NCBI RefSeq assembly: GCF_023100805.1
Contig: NZ_CP095855.1
Coordinates: forward strand, 7,667,001 to 7,731,000
Source: Chitinophaga filiformis
Lineage (GTDB): Bacteria > Bacteroidota > Bacteroidia > Chitinophagales > Chitinophagaceae
DNA length: 64,000 bases
Direction: 5' to 3'
The first letter of the stretch is position 1. Each line of letters opens with the position of its first letter. This document shows, one piece after another, positions 24,887-35,200 of this stretch. The position numbers were made by a program, and so were the translations under genes. The notes under the pieces are model-generated. The model ran no database searches, was not told the origin of the DNA, and was given only the letters and a program-made list of their open reading frames with translations.

Positions 24887-27832
24887 ATGTATCTCAACTG
24901 CAAATCCTTCTTCAGCCTGCGCTATGGTACTATTGATACGAAAGACCTGGTCAGGATTGCCCGTGAAACAGGCGTTACATCTCTTGCGCTAACCAATATC
25001 AACATCACATCCGATACATGGAACTTCGTAAAGGAATGCCAGGAACAAGGCATTAAACCTATCATAGGTCTCGAATGCAGGAACGGACACGAGCTGAAAT
25101 ACATTCTGCTGGCGCGCGATATGGAGGGATGGTTCTATATCAACCGCTTCCTCTCCGATCATCTGCATAAAGCACTTCCCTTCCCCGACCGTGCCCCGGC
25201 CTTTCCCGGTATATTTGCCATCTATGCCTGGGGAACCCTGCCATTGCATGATCTGCATGCACATGAACTGTTAGGCATCCGCCGCCGCGAGATCAATAAA
25301 CTGTTCCGCGTAGATACCATGTCCTACCAGCACAAACTCGTTATACTGCAACCTGTCACTTTTCAGGATACCGATCATTATGAACTGCATCGTGTATTGC
25401 GCGCTATCGATCAGAATATCCTCATCAGTCAGCTGCTGCCACATACCACCGCCCAGGCAGACGAACAGTTCCTGCCGCCGGCCATATTGTTTGAGAGCTT
25501 TGAACAATATCCGCATATCATCAGCAATACAGTGCGGGTGATGGATGCCTGCCAGATCGACTTCAACTTTAAAACACCCCGCAACAAAAAACATTTTACA
25601 AACAGTGAGGAAGAAGACCATGCGCTGCTCAGGCAATTAGCATATGAAGGCATGCTGAGACGTTATGGCCCCGACAATGAAGAAGCAAAAGCGCGCATTG
25701 AAAAGGAACTGGGTGTTGTGCAGGAACAGCATTTTGATTGTTATTTCCTCATCACCTGGGATATCATCCGCTATGCGCAGGAAAGAGGCTTCTTCTATGT
25801 GGGCCGTGGTAGTGGCGCTAATTCTATTATCGCGTACTGCCTGAAGATCACAGACGTTGACCCCATAGAACTGAATCTTTATTTCGAAAGATTTCTCAAT
25901 CCTTATCGCAGATCTCCTCCCGACTTTGATATCGACTTCTCATGGCGGGACAGGGATGAGATCATTGACTATGTTTTCAACAAATATGGCAACGTACATA
26001 CAGCCCTGTTGGGTACGGTTACTACGTTTCAACAGAATGCAACCATCCGGGAACTGGGCAAGGTATATGGTCTTCCAAAACACGAAATAGATAAAATACT
26101 GGACACGCCTTTCCAACCCGATCTCACGGGCGATAGTGTGCAGCGGAATATCCTGCGCTACAGCCAGCTGATGTCGGGCGCAAAGGCATTTCCCAATCAT
26201 CTTAGCATCCACGCAGGCGGTATCCTCATCAGTGAGGCGCCCATTCATCAGCACTGCGCTACTTATATGCCACCCAAAGGCTTCAGCACGGCACAACTGG
26301 ATATGCACCAGGCAGAAGCTATCGGGTTGTTCAAATTCGATATACTTAGTCAGCGGGGCCTCGGTCATATCAGGGACTCCCTGGCCATTATCAAAGAAAA
26401 TAAAGGCATAGATATCGACATCCATGATGTAAAAGCATTCATGCAGGATCCACGTGTACAGCACGAGCTGAAAACAGTGAATACCATTGGCTGCTTTTAT
26501 ATTGAATCGCCCGCCATGCGGCAGTTGTTACAGAAATTGCAATGTGAAGACTATCTCACGCTGGTAGCCGCCAGCTCTGTAATACGGCCAGGCGTAGCGC
26601 AATCAGGTATGATGCGGCAATATGTGCACAACTACCGTAACCAGGACAAGGTAGTATACCTGCATGAAATTGTGAAGCAGGTATTAAGCGAAACATTCGG
26701 CATCATGGTATACCAGGAAGATGTGATCAGGATCGTGCATGAATATGCTGATATGGACCTTGCCGATGCTGACATCCTGCGCAGGGCTATGGCAGGGAAA
26801 TACCGCGGACAGGGAGACTTTCAGAAAATAGAACAGCAGTTCTTCACGAACTGTAAACGGCTGGGAAGACCTGACGATGTAACAAAGGAACTCTGGCGGC
26901 AGATTGCCAGCTTCTCCGGCTTCTCTTTTTCAAAGGCACACTCGGCAAGCTTTGCAGTGGAGAGTTACCAGAGCCTTTTCCTGAAGACTTATTTCCCTGC
27001 GGAGTTTATGGTAGCAGTTATCAACAACTTCGGCGGCTTTTATAACAGGGAACTGTACTTTCGTGAATTACATAAGACCGGTGCTATCATTAAAGCACCC
27101 TGCATTAATAACAGTGAATACTATACGAGAATAACAGGCAACACGGTGTATACCGGCTTCATTCATATTGAAGGACTGGAAGAAAAATGGATGCAGGAAG
27201 TACTGGAAGAACGTACATTGTACGGTGCTTTCGAGAACCTGGAAGATTTTGTTGCACGTGTTGCGCCACCGCCGGAACAACTGGATATACTGATAAGAAT
27301 AGGCGCTTTTAATTTTGATGCGCATACCAAAAAAGAATTGCTGTGGAAGAGCAGCCTGCTGCTGAGAAAAAGGGCGCCGCATGCAGAACATATACAACCC
27401 TTGTTCCGGGAGCAGGTACCCGAATGCCAGTTACCAATGTTATCGTATCATGAGCATGAACATGCATTCGAAGAAATTGCATTGCTGGGCTTTCCCTTAT
27501 GCTCTCCCTTTGATATTCTTCAACATGACCAGCAGGGATATGTTCCTGCGAAGCGTTTTAAGGAGCATAAAGACAAGCTTATTTCCACACTGGGATACCT
27601 GGTGTGTACGAAGGGAATTTATACCAGCAAAGGCATTCCTATGAGCTTTGGCACCTTCATGGATGTAAACGGCGATTTTATTGACACCGTACATTTCCCC
27701 GATATCCTCAAACAATATCCTTTTCAGAAAGGAGGTTTTTATATACTGCAGGGAAAGGTGACAGCCGAGTATGATGTGTATTCAATTGAGGTGAGCTACA
27801 TGCGGAAGATCGGCTACTTTGAAGATAAATAA
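24887..27832 (+). CDS. dnaE: DNA polymerase III alpha-like (second DnaE, mutasome type)
   Basis: A 981-residue C-family polymerase, shorter than replicative DnaE (about 1160). Catalytic aspartates are in PDFDIDF (Asp346, Asp348, Asp350), with GRGSGANSI before it and the FSFSKAHSASFAVESYQ palm/finger motif later. The N-terminal PHP domain has lost its metal ligands: the usual HxHSxxS reads LNCKSFFS, and TDH reads TNI. The C-terminus keeps an OB-like domain but is truncated compared with replicative enzymes. Coupled to dinB (12-bp gap), it is most likely an error-prone polymerase induced on DNA damage rather than the main replicase. Confidence 0.92.
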   Translation: MYLNCKSFFSLRYGTIDTKDLVRIARETGVTSLALTNINITSDTWNFVKECQEQGIKPIIGLECRNGHELKYILLARDMEGWFYINRFLSDHLHKALPFPDRAPAFPGIFAIYAWGTLPLHDLHAHELLGIRRREINKLFRVDTMSYQHKLVILQPVTFQDTDHYELHRVLRAIDQNILISQLLPHTTAQADEQFLPPAILFESFEQYPHIISNTVRVMDACQIDFNFKTPRNKKHFTNSEEEDHALLRQLAYEGMLRRYGPDNEEAKARIEKELGVVQEQHFDCYFLITWDIIRYAQERGFFYVGRGSGANSIIAYCLKITDVDPIELNLYFERFLNPYRRSPPDFDIDFSWRDRDEIIDYVFNKYGNVHTALLGTVTTFQQNATIRELGKVYGLPKHEIDKILDTPFQPDLTGDSVQRNILRYSQLMSGAKAFPNHLSIHAGGILISEAPIHQHCATYMPPKGFSTAQLDMHQAEAIGLFKFDILSQRGLGHIRDSLAIIKENKGIDIDIHDVKAFMQDPRVQHELKTVNTIGCFYIESPAMRQLLQKLQCEDYLTLVAASSVIRPGVAQSGMMRQYVHNYRNQDKVVYLHEIVKQVLSETFGIMVYQEDVIRIVHEYADMDLADADILRRAMAGKYRGQGDFQKIEQQFFTNCKRLGRPDDVTKELWRQIASFSGFSFSKAHSASFAVESYQSLFLKTYFPAEFMVAVINNFGGFYNRELYFRELHKTGAIIKAPCINNSEYYTRITGNTVYTGFIHIEGLEEKWMQEVLEERTLYGAFENLEDFVARVAPPPEQLDILIRIGAFNFDAHTKKELLWKSSLLLRKRAPHAEHIQPLFREQVPECQLPMLSYHEHEHAFEEIALLGFPLCSPFDILQHDQQGYVPAKRFKEHKDKLISTLGYLVCTKGIYTSKGIPMSFGTFMDVNGDFIDTVHFPDILKQYPFQKGGFYILQGKVTAEYDVYSIEVSYMRKIGYFEDK

Positions 27833-27847
27833 CAGCGCGTATAAACG

Positions 27848-27879
27848 ACAAAGGGTACATCAGAAGATGCACCCTTTGT
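27848..27879. terminator. Bidirectional terminator between dnaE and lysC
   Basis: Stem ACAAAGGGTACATC / GATGCACCCTTTGT with one mismatch and a 4-base loop, between convergent genes. Moderately T-rich sequence follows on the plus strand. Confidence 0.75.
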
Positions 27880-27903
27880 GGTTTATAATATACTTTCCAG
27901 CGC

Positions 27904-29226
27904 CTATTCCAGGTTGAACAAACCTTTATTCAGCAGCTGTAATGTTTTCTCTTTGTACTGACCGCCTATCAGGATAGAAATGTTATGACGGCTGCCTCCA
28001 TAAGAGATCATACGCAATGGCACTTCATTCAGCGCATCAAACAGTTTCTTCAGAATAGAGGGTGTAGCTGCCACTTCATTACCTACAATAGATACGATGG
28101 TCTGGTGATGATCCAGTTCCACAGAACCGAAGGGCTGTAACTCTTTCAGCAGCTGATCCAGGTTAGGTGTATTCTCTATTGTCAGCGACACGGCTACCTC
28201 AGAGGTAGTGATCATATCAATTGGCGTACGGTATTTTTCGAACACTTCGAAGATCTTACGGAGGAAACCGTAAGCCAGCAGCATACGGCTGGATTTGATC
28301 TTGATAGCGATGATACCATCTTTGGCCGCAATAGCTTTTACACCGTCTCCGCTGGGCAGTTCAGTGATGATGGTACCCTTTGCCTCCGGCTGCATGGTGT
28401 TCAGCAATTTCACAGGGATGTTGAAATGCTGTGCAGGCCAGATGGATGCCGGGTGAAGGATCTTAGCGCCGAAATAAGCCAGTTCCGCGGCTTCGTCGAA
28501 AGACAGTTGCTCGATCGGGAAGGTTTTCTTTACTACCCTTGGATCGTTGTTGTGCATACCGTCTATATCTGTCCAGATCTGTACTTCGCTGGCCTGGATG
28601 GCAGCGCCGATCAGGGAGGCAGAATAGTCGCTACCCCCACGTTTCAGGTTGTCTACTTCACCTTTTGCATTACGGCAGATGTAACCCTGGGTGACGAAGA
28701 TGTTCTTACCCTTGTTCTTTTCCAGCAGGTTACCCAGCTTGATCTTGATCTTCGGGATTTCAGGTTCTTCATATTCATCGATGCTCATAAAGTCCAGCGC
28801 CGGCAGCAATACGGCGTCTACACCGGCTTCTTCCAGGTATATGCTGAACAGGCGGGTGGACAACAGTTCGCCTTGTGCCAGTATATCCTTGTTCAGGGCC
28901 TCGTTAAAAGATATCTTAAGAATGATGTTCAGGAACTCGAAATGTTCGTCAACAACAGCAGCAGCCTTGGCGCGTGAGGCGTCCTGCTTGACCAGGGCCT
29001 CGCAAAAAGTTCTGTAATGTGCTTCCAGCTTGTCTATCTGGCCTTTTGCCTGTTCTTTTTTACCCTCGGAAAGGGATTGCCCGATTTCTACCAAAGCATT
29101 GGTAGTACCGGATAATGCGGACAACACTACTATTTTAGGAGTATTATCAGCAGTCACCAGACTGGCCACGGCATGCATACGTTCCGGTTTACCTACAGAC
29201 GTACCACCAAATTTTAAGATCTTCAT
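27904..29226 (-). CDS. lysC: Aspartate kinase
   Basis: A 440-residue monofunctional aspartokinase making aspartyl phosphate, the first step to lysine, threonine and methionine. The N-terminal KFGGTSVG binds ATP phosphates; KRGGSDYSASLI and EVQIWTDIDGM are further kinase motifs. Two C-terminal ACT domains (from about residue 290) suggest feedback control by an amino acid. Length is normal, and it is not fused to homoserine dehydrogenase. It is monocistronic to judge from the terminator downstream and the 78-bp gap to the unrelated upstream gene. Confidence 0.95.
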   Translation of the reverse strand: MKILKFGGTSVGKPERMHAVASLVTADNTPKIVVLSALSGTTNALVEIGQSLSEGKKEQAKGQIDKLEAHYRTFCEALVKQDASRAKAAAVVDEHFEFLNIILKISFNEALNKDILAQGELLSTRLFSIYLEEAGVDAVLLPALDFMSIDEYEEPEIPKIKIKLGNLLEKNKGKNIFVTQGYICRNAKGEVDNLKRGGSDYSASLIGAAIQASEVQIWTDIDGMHNNDPRVVKKTFPIEQLSFDEAAELAYFGAKILHPASIWPAQHFNIPVKLLNTMQPEAKGTIITELPSGDGVKAIAAKDGIIAIKIKSSRMLLAYGFLRKIFEVFEKYRTPIDMITTSEVAVSLTIENTPNLDQLLKELQPFGSVELDHHQTIVSIVGNEVAATPSILKKLFDALNEVPLRMISYGGSRHNISILIGGQYKEKTLQLLNKGLFNLE

Positions 29227-29304
29227 TGCTGTTGAATTGTTATATGTTTGACGCTACAAGATATTGAGCTTAAAAAGCCGCAAGTTCGTGTGTTTATGGC
29301 GACT

Positions 29305-30378
29305 TTAAAAATCCAATTTAAATTTTCCTGCTACTTCCTGCAGATCTTTCACCACGGGGTCCAGTAAGGGAATGCCCGCAGTTCTTCTCTCCTTCTCCAT
29401 TTCCCTTTCAGGATCGCCTGGTATGAGCACCTGTTCGCCCGCTACAGGCTTTGCCTGGCGGAAACGGGTGATCCATTTGTCCATGTGTTCCTTGAACTCA
29501 TCTGCCGGACGGAATGCATCCACCCTCATTGCTCCCAGGAAATGCCCCAGGCCCTCTCCTACCGGATCGGGCGCCAATGGCAGGAAGCTCACGAAAGGCG
29601 GCGCCCAGGGCCCGTAATTGGCGCCGGAGAGCACTGCAGAGAAGATGTCCACGATCGCTCCCAGGCAATATCCCTTATGACTGCCGTGGTCACGGTCGCC
29701 ACCCAGTGGCAGCAAGGCGCCTCCGGACTTCAGTTCATGTGGGTTAGTGCTGGAATGACCGTCCTTATCCTGGATCCAGCCGGTAGGCGCTTCCTGGCTT
29801 TTCCGCTGCAGGATCTCCAGTTTACCATTGGCAGCCGTAGTAGTGGCAAAGTCGGCCACGAAAGGCGGCTGCTCTTTGGCAGGTATGGCTACCGCAATGG
29901 GGTTGGTGCCCAGCATACGCTCTGTGGCGAAGGTGGGGGCCACCAGGGGGCTGGCGTTTGTCATCGCCATCCCGATCATGTCCTTCTCCAGGGCCATCAT
30001 TGCATGCTGGCCAGCTATACCAAAGTGATTGGAATTCTTAACGCTTACCCAGCCGCTGCCCACTGCAGCCGCTTTCTCAATAGCCACTTTCATGGCAAAG
30101 GGCGCTACTACCAGTCCGAGACCGGCGTCGCCGTCTACAACCGCCGTACTGGGCGTTTCATGTACCACGCGTACATTCGGCGTAGCATTGATCCTGCCGG
30201 CCTCCCACAACCGTACATAACCCGTCAGACGGGCTACGCCATGGGAATCTATTCCCCGCAGATCTGCAGATAACAATACTTCGCTGGCGGTGTCGGCATC
30301 CTGAGGAGGACACCCCATTTTTATAAATACTTCCCTGGTAAATTCCCGCAGATGGGGATAGGAGAATGTCTGACTCAT
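29305..30378 (-). CDS. Ldh-family NAD(P)-dependent oxidoreductase (malate/L-lactate dehydrogenase type 2)
   Basis: A 357-residue protein of the Ldh_2 family, unrelated to Rossmann-fold lactate dehydrogenases. Typical motifs are DLRGIDSHGVARL near residue 38, NSNHFGIAG with the active-site His, and GTNPIAVAIP. Relatives oxidise malate, L-lactate, ureidoglycolate or 2,3-diketogulonate; the substrate is not fixed by the residues I can see. The region near DRDHGSHKGY binds the nicotinamide cofactor in the family. Gene neighbours (lysC, DUF3467) give no clear pathway. Confidence 0.9.
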   Translation of the reverse strand: MSQTFSYPHLREFTREVFIKMGCPPQDADTASEVLLSADLRGIDSHGVARLTGYVRLWEAGRINATPNVRVVHETPSTAVVDGDAGLGLVVAPFAMKVAIEKAAAVGSGWVSVKNSNHFGIAGQHAMMALEKDMIGMAMTNASPLVAPTFATERMLGTNPIAVAIPAKEQPPFVADFATTTAANGKLEILQRKSQEAPTGWIQDKDGHSSTNPHELKSGGALLPLGGDRDHGSHKGYCLGAIVDIFSAVLSGANYGPWAPPFVSFLPLAPDPVGEGLGHFLGAMRVDAFRPADEFKEHMDKWITRFRQAKPVAGEQVLIPGDPEREMEKERRTAGIPLLDPVVKDLQEVAGKFKLDF

Positions 30379-30435
30379 TGTTACTTAAATCCTGTTTCCT
30401 GTATGGTTTCCGTTCAGCGTTTCAAAAAAGAACGA

Positions 30436-30750
30436 TTATGCCTGTGCAGTTGGCCCGCCAAAGTTCATGGGCAGGGAAACAGGATCCTGGTCCTGAATGG
30501 CGCCATGCACAGATTCATATTTCTTGATATTGTCCACCAGGGCTCTCATGAAGCGCTTGGCGTGCTGAGGAGTCAATATAATGCGTGATTTTACCTTCGC
30601 CTTGGGCAAACCGGGCATCACGTTTACGAAATCCACTACAAATTCGGCATTGGAATGGGTGATGATAGCCAGGTTGGCATACACACCTTCCGCTATTTCC
30701 TCGCTCAACTCAATATTAAGCTGATTCTGTTCTTCCTGCTGATTTTCCAT
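30436..30750 (-). CDS. DUF3467 domain protein
   Basis: A 104-residue soluble protein of the DUF3467 family, recognisable by GVYANLAIITHSNAEFVVDF and the later RIILTPQHAKRFMRAL. The family is widespread in Bacteroidota and related phyla and has no assigned function. There is an acidic, Gln-rich N-terminus and no signal peptide. It is separated by 57 bp from the downstream oxidoreductase on the same strand. Confidence 0.88.
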   Translation of the reverse strand: MENQQEEQNQLNIELSEEIAEGVYANLAIITHSNAEFVVDFVNVMPGLPKAKVKSRIILTPQHAKRFMRALVDNIKKYESVHGAIQDQDPVSLPMNFGGPTAQA

Positions 30751-30777
30751 ATTATTTTGCTTTTGCGGTACAAATGT

Positions 30778-30811
30778 AAAAAAGAGACCTTAAAATGAAA
30801 GGTCTCTTTTT
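30778..30811 (-). terminator. Terminator of the first susC-susD operon
   Basis: Stem AAAAAGAGACCTT / AAGGTCTCTTTTT with an 8-base loop. On the minus strand the second arm runs into T's. It lies 30 bp beyond the susD stop. Confidence 0.85.
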
Positions 30812-30840
30812 CAAACGTCGGTACAAGGAAGTAATACGGT

Positions 30841-32187
30841 CTATTGAGCATCCCACCATACCCGGCGTGTCAGCCTGGTGTTGGCAGGCGTATTGGTATT
30901 GTAACGTACCTCGCTGCTGGGATAGAACAATGATCTTGGCAACTGCCCCCCCAGTACATTGCCCGGAGTAGCCGTCAAAGCTGGCAAACCCGTTCTGCGC
31001 CAGTCGGTCCATACCTCAGGGCTTAAGAACAGGGCTATATACTTCTGGGTCATGATGTCAGCGAGCGTAATATTGGCCGCGGTCTTCTCCACCTCTGTCA
31101 GATAGGACGCATTGTTGATGGTCCTGAGCAGATTGGCCCTCACTGCTTCATTGTAGGCTGCTGCTGCCTCCGCGTTATTTCCGTTCCGGAATTGCAGTTC
31201 CGCTTCAATGAACTTCACCTCATCATAAGACATAAAGTAAACCGGGGAGTTAGCAGAACCGTATAAGGGGCCCAGCGAACTTGGATCGGAAGGATCAAAA
31301 TACACTGCATACCTCGGATCATCGGCGGCAGACATAATATCATTGAGGTGACCGGTAAAGATGATATCGGCACGCTGGGTATTGAACTGGTACCAGGGCG
31401 CCTGCGTAGTGGTGGCGCTGCTGCCGACAAATTTGACAAAAGCGCCCTCACCGGCTTCAAAGCCCTTAGCCGCTTCTGCCAGTGCTTTGGCCGCAGCTGT
31501 ATTATCCACCTTTACAGTATGCAGGTAAAATTTGGCCTTCAGCGAATGAGCAAACCTGAGCCATTTTTCCAGATCGCCCTCAAACAGGAGGTCGTCATTG
31601 GTACCCGGCTGGAAAGCGCTGCCATCATCTACTTCAAGGTCGGCAATAGCCTCATCGAGCAAGCGGTGCAGCTCGGCATAAATGGACTGCTGGTTGTCAT
31701 ATTTCGGCTGTGTATTGACCAGACCCTTGAAAGCTTCTGTAAATGGTACATCTCCCCAGAAGTCAGTCACCTGCCCAAGGTCATTCGCCATCATTATTTT
31801 GCCCACAGCGGCATAGTGCTTTTGCCCGGCTGTAGTGGCAATAGATATCAACGTATCAATATTTGTCATGATAGCACCATAGAAGCCGGCATACCACATG
31901 TTGTCCACATCATCGGGCGTGATATTATACAAATCAGCACTGGCCGACTGGTTGGCAGCGCCTGTTACCTGTTGCATAAAGATAGACGGGAAACGGGAAG
32001 CATCTCCACCCCAGGTGTAAGCGCTCTGCAGGATCACCCCTGGTAGCAGGGACGACGCGGTTGGATTCTTTAACTGAGAGGGGTCATCATTGATGCCATT
32101 ATAGAAATAATCCTTCCTGCAGCCCTGCGAGATGGCCAACAGAAATATTATTGACAGTAGATATTTAGTAATCCGTAACATGGTCAT
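30841..32187 (-). CDS. SusD/RagB-family outer-membrane lipoprotein
   Basis: A 448-residue surface lipoprotein with lipobox AISQGC (Cys23) in a typical signal. It shows the SusD-like_2 type N-terminus (NGINDDPSQLKNPTASSLLPG) and TPR-like helices (AELHRLLDEAIADLE). SusD proteins form the lid of a SusC barrel and bind the substrate outside the cell. It starts 13 bp after the partner susC ends. No glycosidase or peptidase is adjacent, so the nutrient is unknown. Met1 or Met3 may be the start. Confidence 0.92.
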   Translation of the reverse strand: MTMLRITKYLLSIIFLLAISQGCRKDYFYNGINDDPSQLKNPTASSLLPGVILQSAYTWGGDASRFPSIFMQQVTGAANQSASADLYNITPDDVDNMWYAGFYGAIMTNIDTLISIATTAGQKHYAAVGKIMMANDLGQVTDFWGDVPFTEAFKGLVNTQPKYDNQQSIYAELHRLLDEAIADLEVDDGSAFQPGTNDDLLFEGDLEKWLRFAHSLKAKFYLHTVKVDNTAAAKALAEAAKGFEAGEGAFVKFVGSSATTTQAPWYQFNTQRADIIFTGHLNDIMSAADDPRYAVYFDPSDPSSLGPLYGSANSPVYFMSYDEVKFIEAELQFRNGNNAEAAAAYNEAVRANLLRTINNASYLTEVEKTAANITLADIMTQKYIALFLSPEVWTDWRRTGLPALTATPGNVLGGQLPRSLFYPSSEVRYNTNTPANTRLTRRVWWDAQ

Positions 32188-32200
32188 TCGTTTTAAAGGG

Positions 32201-35200
32201 TTAGAATTTAAACTTAAAATTCAGGCCATAGCTGGAAGTACCGGGTATATTGAAGTAATCAATACCCTGTGCATTGGTAGCCCCCGTCAGGCTGGTTTCA
32301 GGATCTATGCCCTTATACGGAGTCCATATGATGATGTTACGGGCAAATCCGCTAACAGTAATGGCTTTGACGAACCTGGAGTTCTTAAACTTATCTGCCG
32401 GAAAATCGTAGGACAAACTCACTTCACGCAATTTCACAAAAGAGGCATCATCTATAAATGTTTCTGTCTGTGCACCAAAACCACCACCATTTCCAAGGTA
32501 CCAGGCTTCATCCAGTGGCACTGCGGTTGAATTGACCGCACCACCGCCCGGTTTTTCAGCACCACCCTCGTTATGTACGATCTCACCCGCATCGTTCAGG
32601 TGTCCCATCACACCGGGGAATACCTGTTGCTTTCCCCTGTCTATTGTATAATAGGAAGTACCAATAGCCTGGAGCGATCCGCGTGTACCGTTCCACAGGT
32701 CACCTTTATGCTTCCAGTCCACCAGCGCATACAATGAGAATCCTTTATAGCTGAAAGTATTGCCGATACCCATCAGGAACACCGGGTTGGGGTTCCCCAC
32801 CTTCCTCTGTTCTGTAGACACCACCGGATAACCGAAGTCATCGGGATTGTCACTGATAACGATACGGCCCTGCGGATCTCTCTGCCAACCATAAGCATAG
32901 ATAATACCAGCAGGCTCATTCGGCAGATGCGCTATCACCGTACCGGTAAACCCGTTCACTGTTACCTGGTTGATGCCCGGAGCCAGTGCCAGTACCTTGC
33001 TGCGGTTCATGCTATAGTTTACAAACATATCCCAGGTAAAGGCCTTGTCAGCGATTGGCTTGGCGCTCAGGGTAATTTCCAGACCATTGTTCCTGATAGA
33101 AGCAGCGTTCAGGTTAACATACTGGTATCCGGCAGAACCTGCTATAGGAGCCCTTACCAGCAGATCGGTACCTTTGGTGTGGTAACCGGTCGCATCAATT
33201 CCAAAACGGTTGTTGAAGAACTGTAACTGTATACCTGCCTCATAAGAGAGGGTCTTTTCAGGTTTCAGGTTGGGGTTGCCCAATACGTTGTTTAAAGAAA
33301 AGCTACCTTTTCCGTCATACGGGAAGGAGACACCTGTAGTATAGCCATCCGGATAAGTGGTAGGCACGGAGAAAGATTTCGTCAGGAAAGACCCCGGATC
33401 TTTACCTACCTGGGCTATTGATAACCTGATCTTACCAAAGCTGAGCACATCTCCCCCCTTCAGGGCGCCAAGTTCTGTAAATACAAAACCTAAGCTGGCT
33501 GATGGATAGAAGAAGCTGTTGCTGCCCGGCGGCAGGGTGGACGACCAGTCATTACGCCCCGTCACTTCGAGGAACAACATTGACTGATAATCGAAGTTTG
33601 CATCAAAATAAAGCGATATTCTCCTGTAAGGAGTAACGTAGTTGTATGATTTCTGTACGGTTGCGTTACTGATATTATCATATCCCGGAGAAGTCAGACC
33701 ATCGCCCTGTACATACAGTTCATCCAATTTGCGTGAGTACAGGTTATTACCTACCCTGAGGTTTACCCTGAAATCTTTCGAAACCTGTTTGTTGTAGGTC
33801 ACGATCGCGTCTGAGTTCACACTTTTATAAGTGTACCTGTCGTCATACAGACGACCGCCGTTATAGGCGCCGGATTGTATTTCATAGTACTGGTGACGGT
33901 TATCACTATATATGTCCGTACCAATACGATAGGTCAATGTGAAGTCTTTTATAAAGTCATAATCCACCTGCAGGCTTCCTATAATACGGTTCACTGCAGT
34001 AGTGTAAGGGTTATTATTGATAGTCCAGTAAGGATTATCGTATATACCATTCCGGTAAGAACGCTGTAGACCGTTGGAGAACAGGTAAGTCCTGGGGTCG
34101 TCTGCGGCCAGTCCTCCATTAGAGTTATCAAAAGTAATAGGCGTTCTCGTTAAGCCCAGCATGATACCAGACAGGTTACTACCATTTTGTGGCATACTAC
34201 CGTTGGTAACGTTGAAATTAAGGTTAGCCGATGTCCTTATTTTTTCAGAGATTTTCAACTGTCCGGCCAGTGCGATAGCTGTACGTTGCTGGTACTGCAG
34301 CGGTACAATGGAGTTCTGGTAGTTGTGGGAAACAGACATGCGGTAAGTAGCTGCTTCGGTACCACCTGTAAATGACAGGCTATTATTATAGGTAACGCCC
34401 GTTCTCCAGAAATCCTTGGTGTTATCGTACGGAACGAATTTGATGTTGGCGTTGGGATTGGAAGCGCCCACCACGTCGCCATGGAAATCATATTCATTTG
34501 GGGTACCTGTCCAGAACAGGGTGTCAATATTGGCTCCCCAGGAATAGCGGGTAGTGGAAGTGAATGGCGCCAGTTTGCCACCTGTCCCTTTGGAAAATTG
34601 TTTCTGGATCTTTGGCAACCTGTTCACCACATCAAAGGAAACGCCTGTACTAAAATCTACACTGACCTTACCTGCCTTACCTTTTTTAGTAGTAATGATA
34701 ATAGCGCCATTGGCGGCGTCAATACCATAAATTGCGGCGGCGGCGGGGCCTTTCAGTACGGAAATGCTTTCAATGTCGTCCGGATTGATATCCGCGCCAC
34801 GGTTAGTATTTGTAGCCCCCTGCAGGAGATTGTTTGTTGCATCGGCAGGGTCGCCGGAATAGTTCTGCGAGTTATCCACAGGAATACCATCTATTACAAA
34901 AAGGGGCTGGTTATTACCGGTCAGGGAGTTCGTACCCCTGAGCTTTATGAAAGTAGAAGCTCCGGGCGTACCACCTGAACCAATTACCTGCATACCGGCC
35001 ACCTTCCCCGACATGGCCCTGAGCGCATCGCCCTGGCTGGCCTTTACGAGGTCGTCGCCCTTTACGTCCTGTACAGCATATCCCAACGCTTTTTTCTCAC
35101 GTTTGATACCTATACCGGTAACTACTACTTCCTGTAAGTTTTTGTTGTCCTGTGTCAGTGTAATGTCATAGGAAGTAGCGGCGCCCACAGGAATTTCTTT

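Noticed and set aside
29485-30273. A 262-codon frame antisense to the Ldh-family gene
   Set aside because: The opposite strand encodes a clear full-length enzyme with catalytic motifs.
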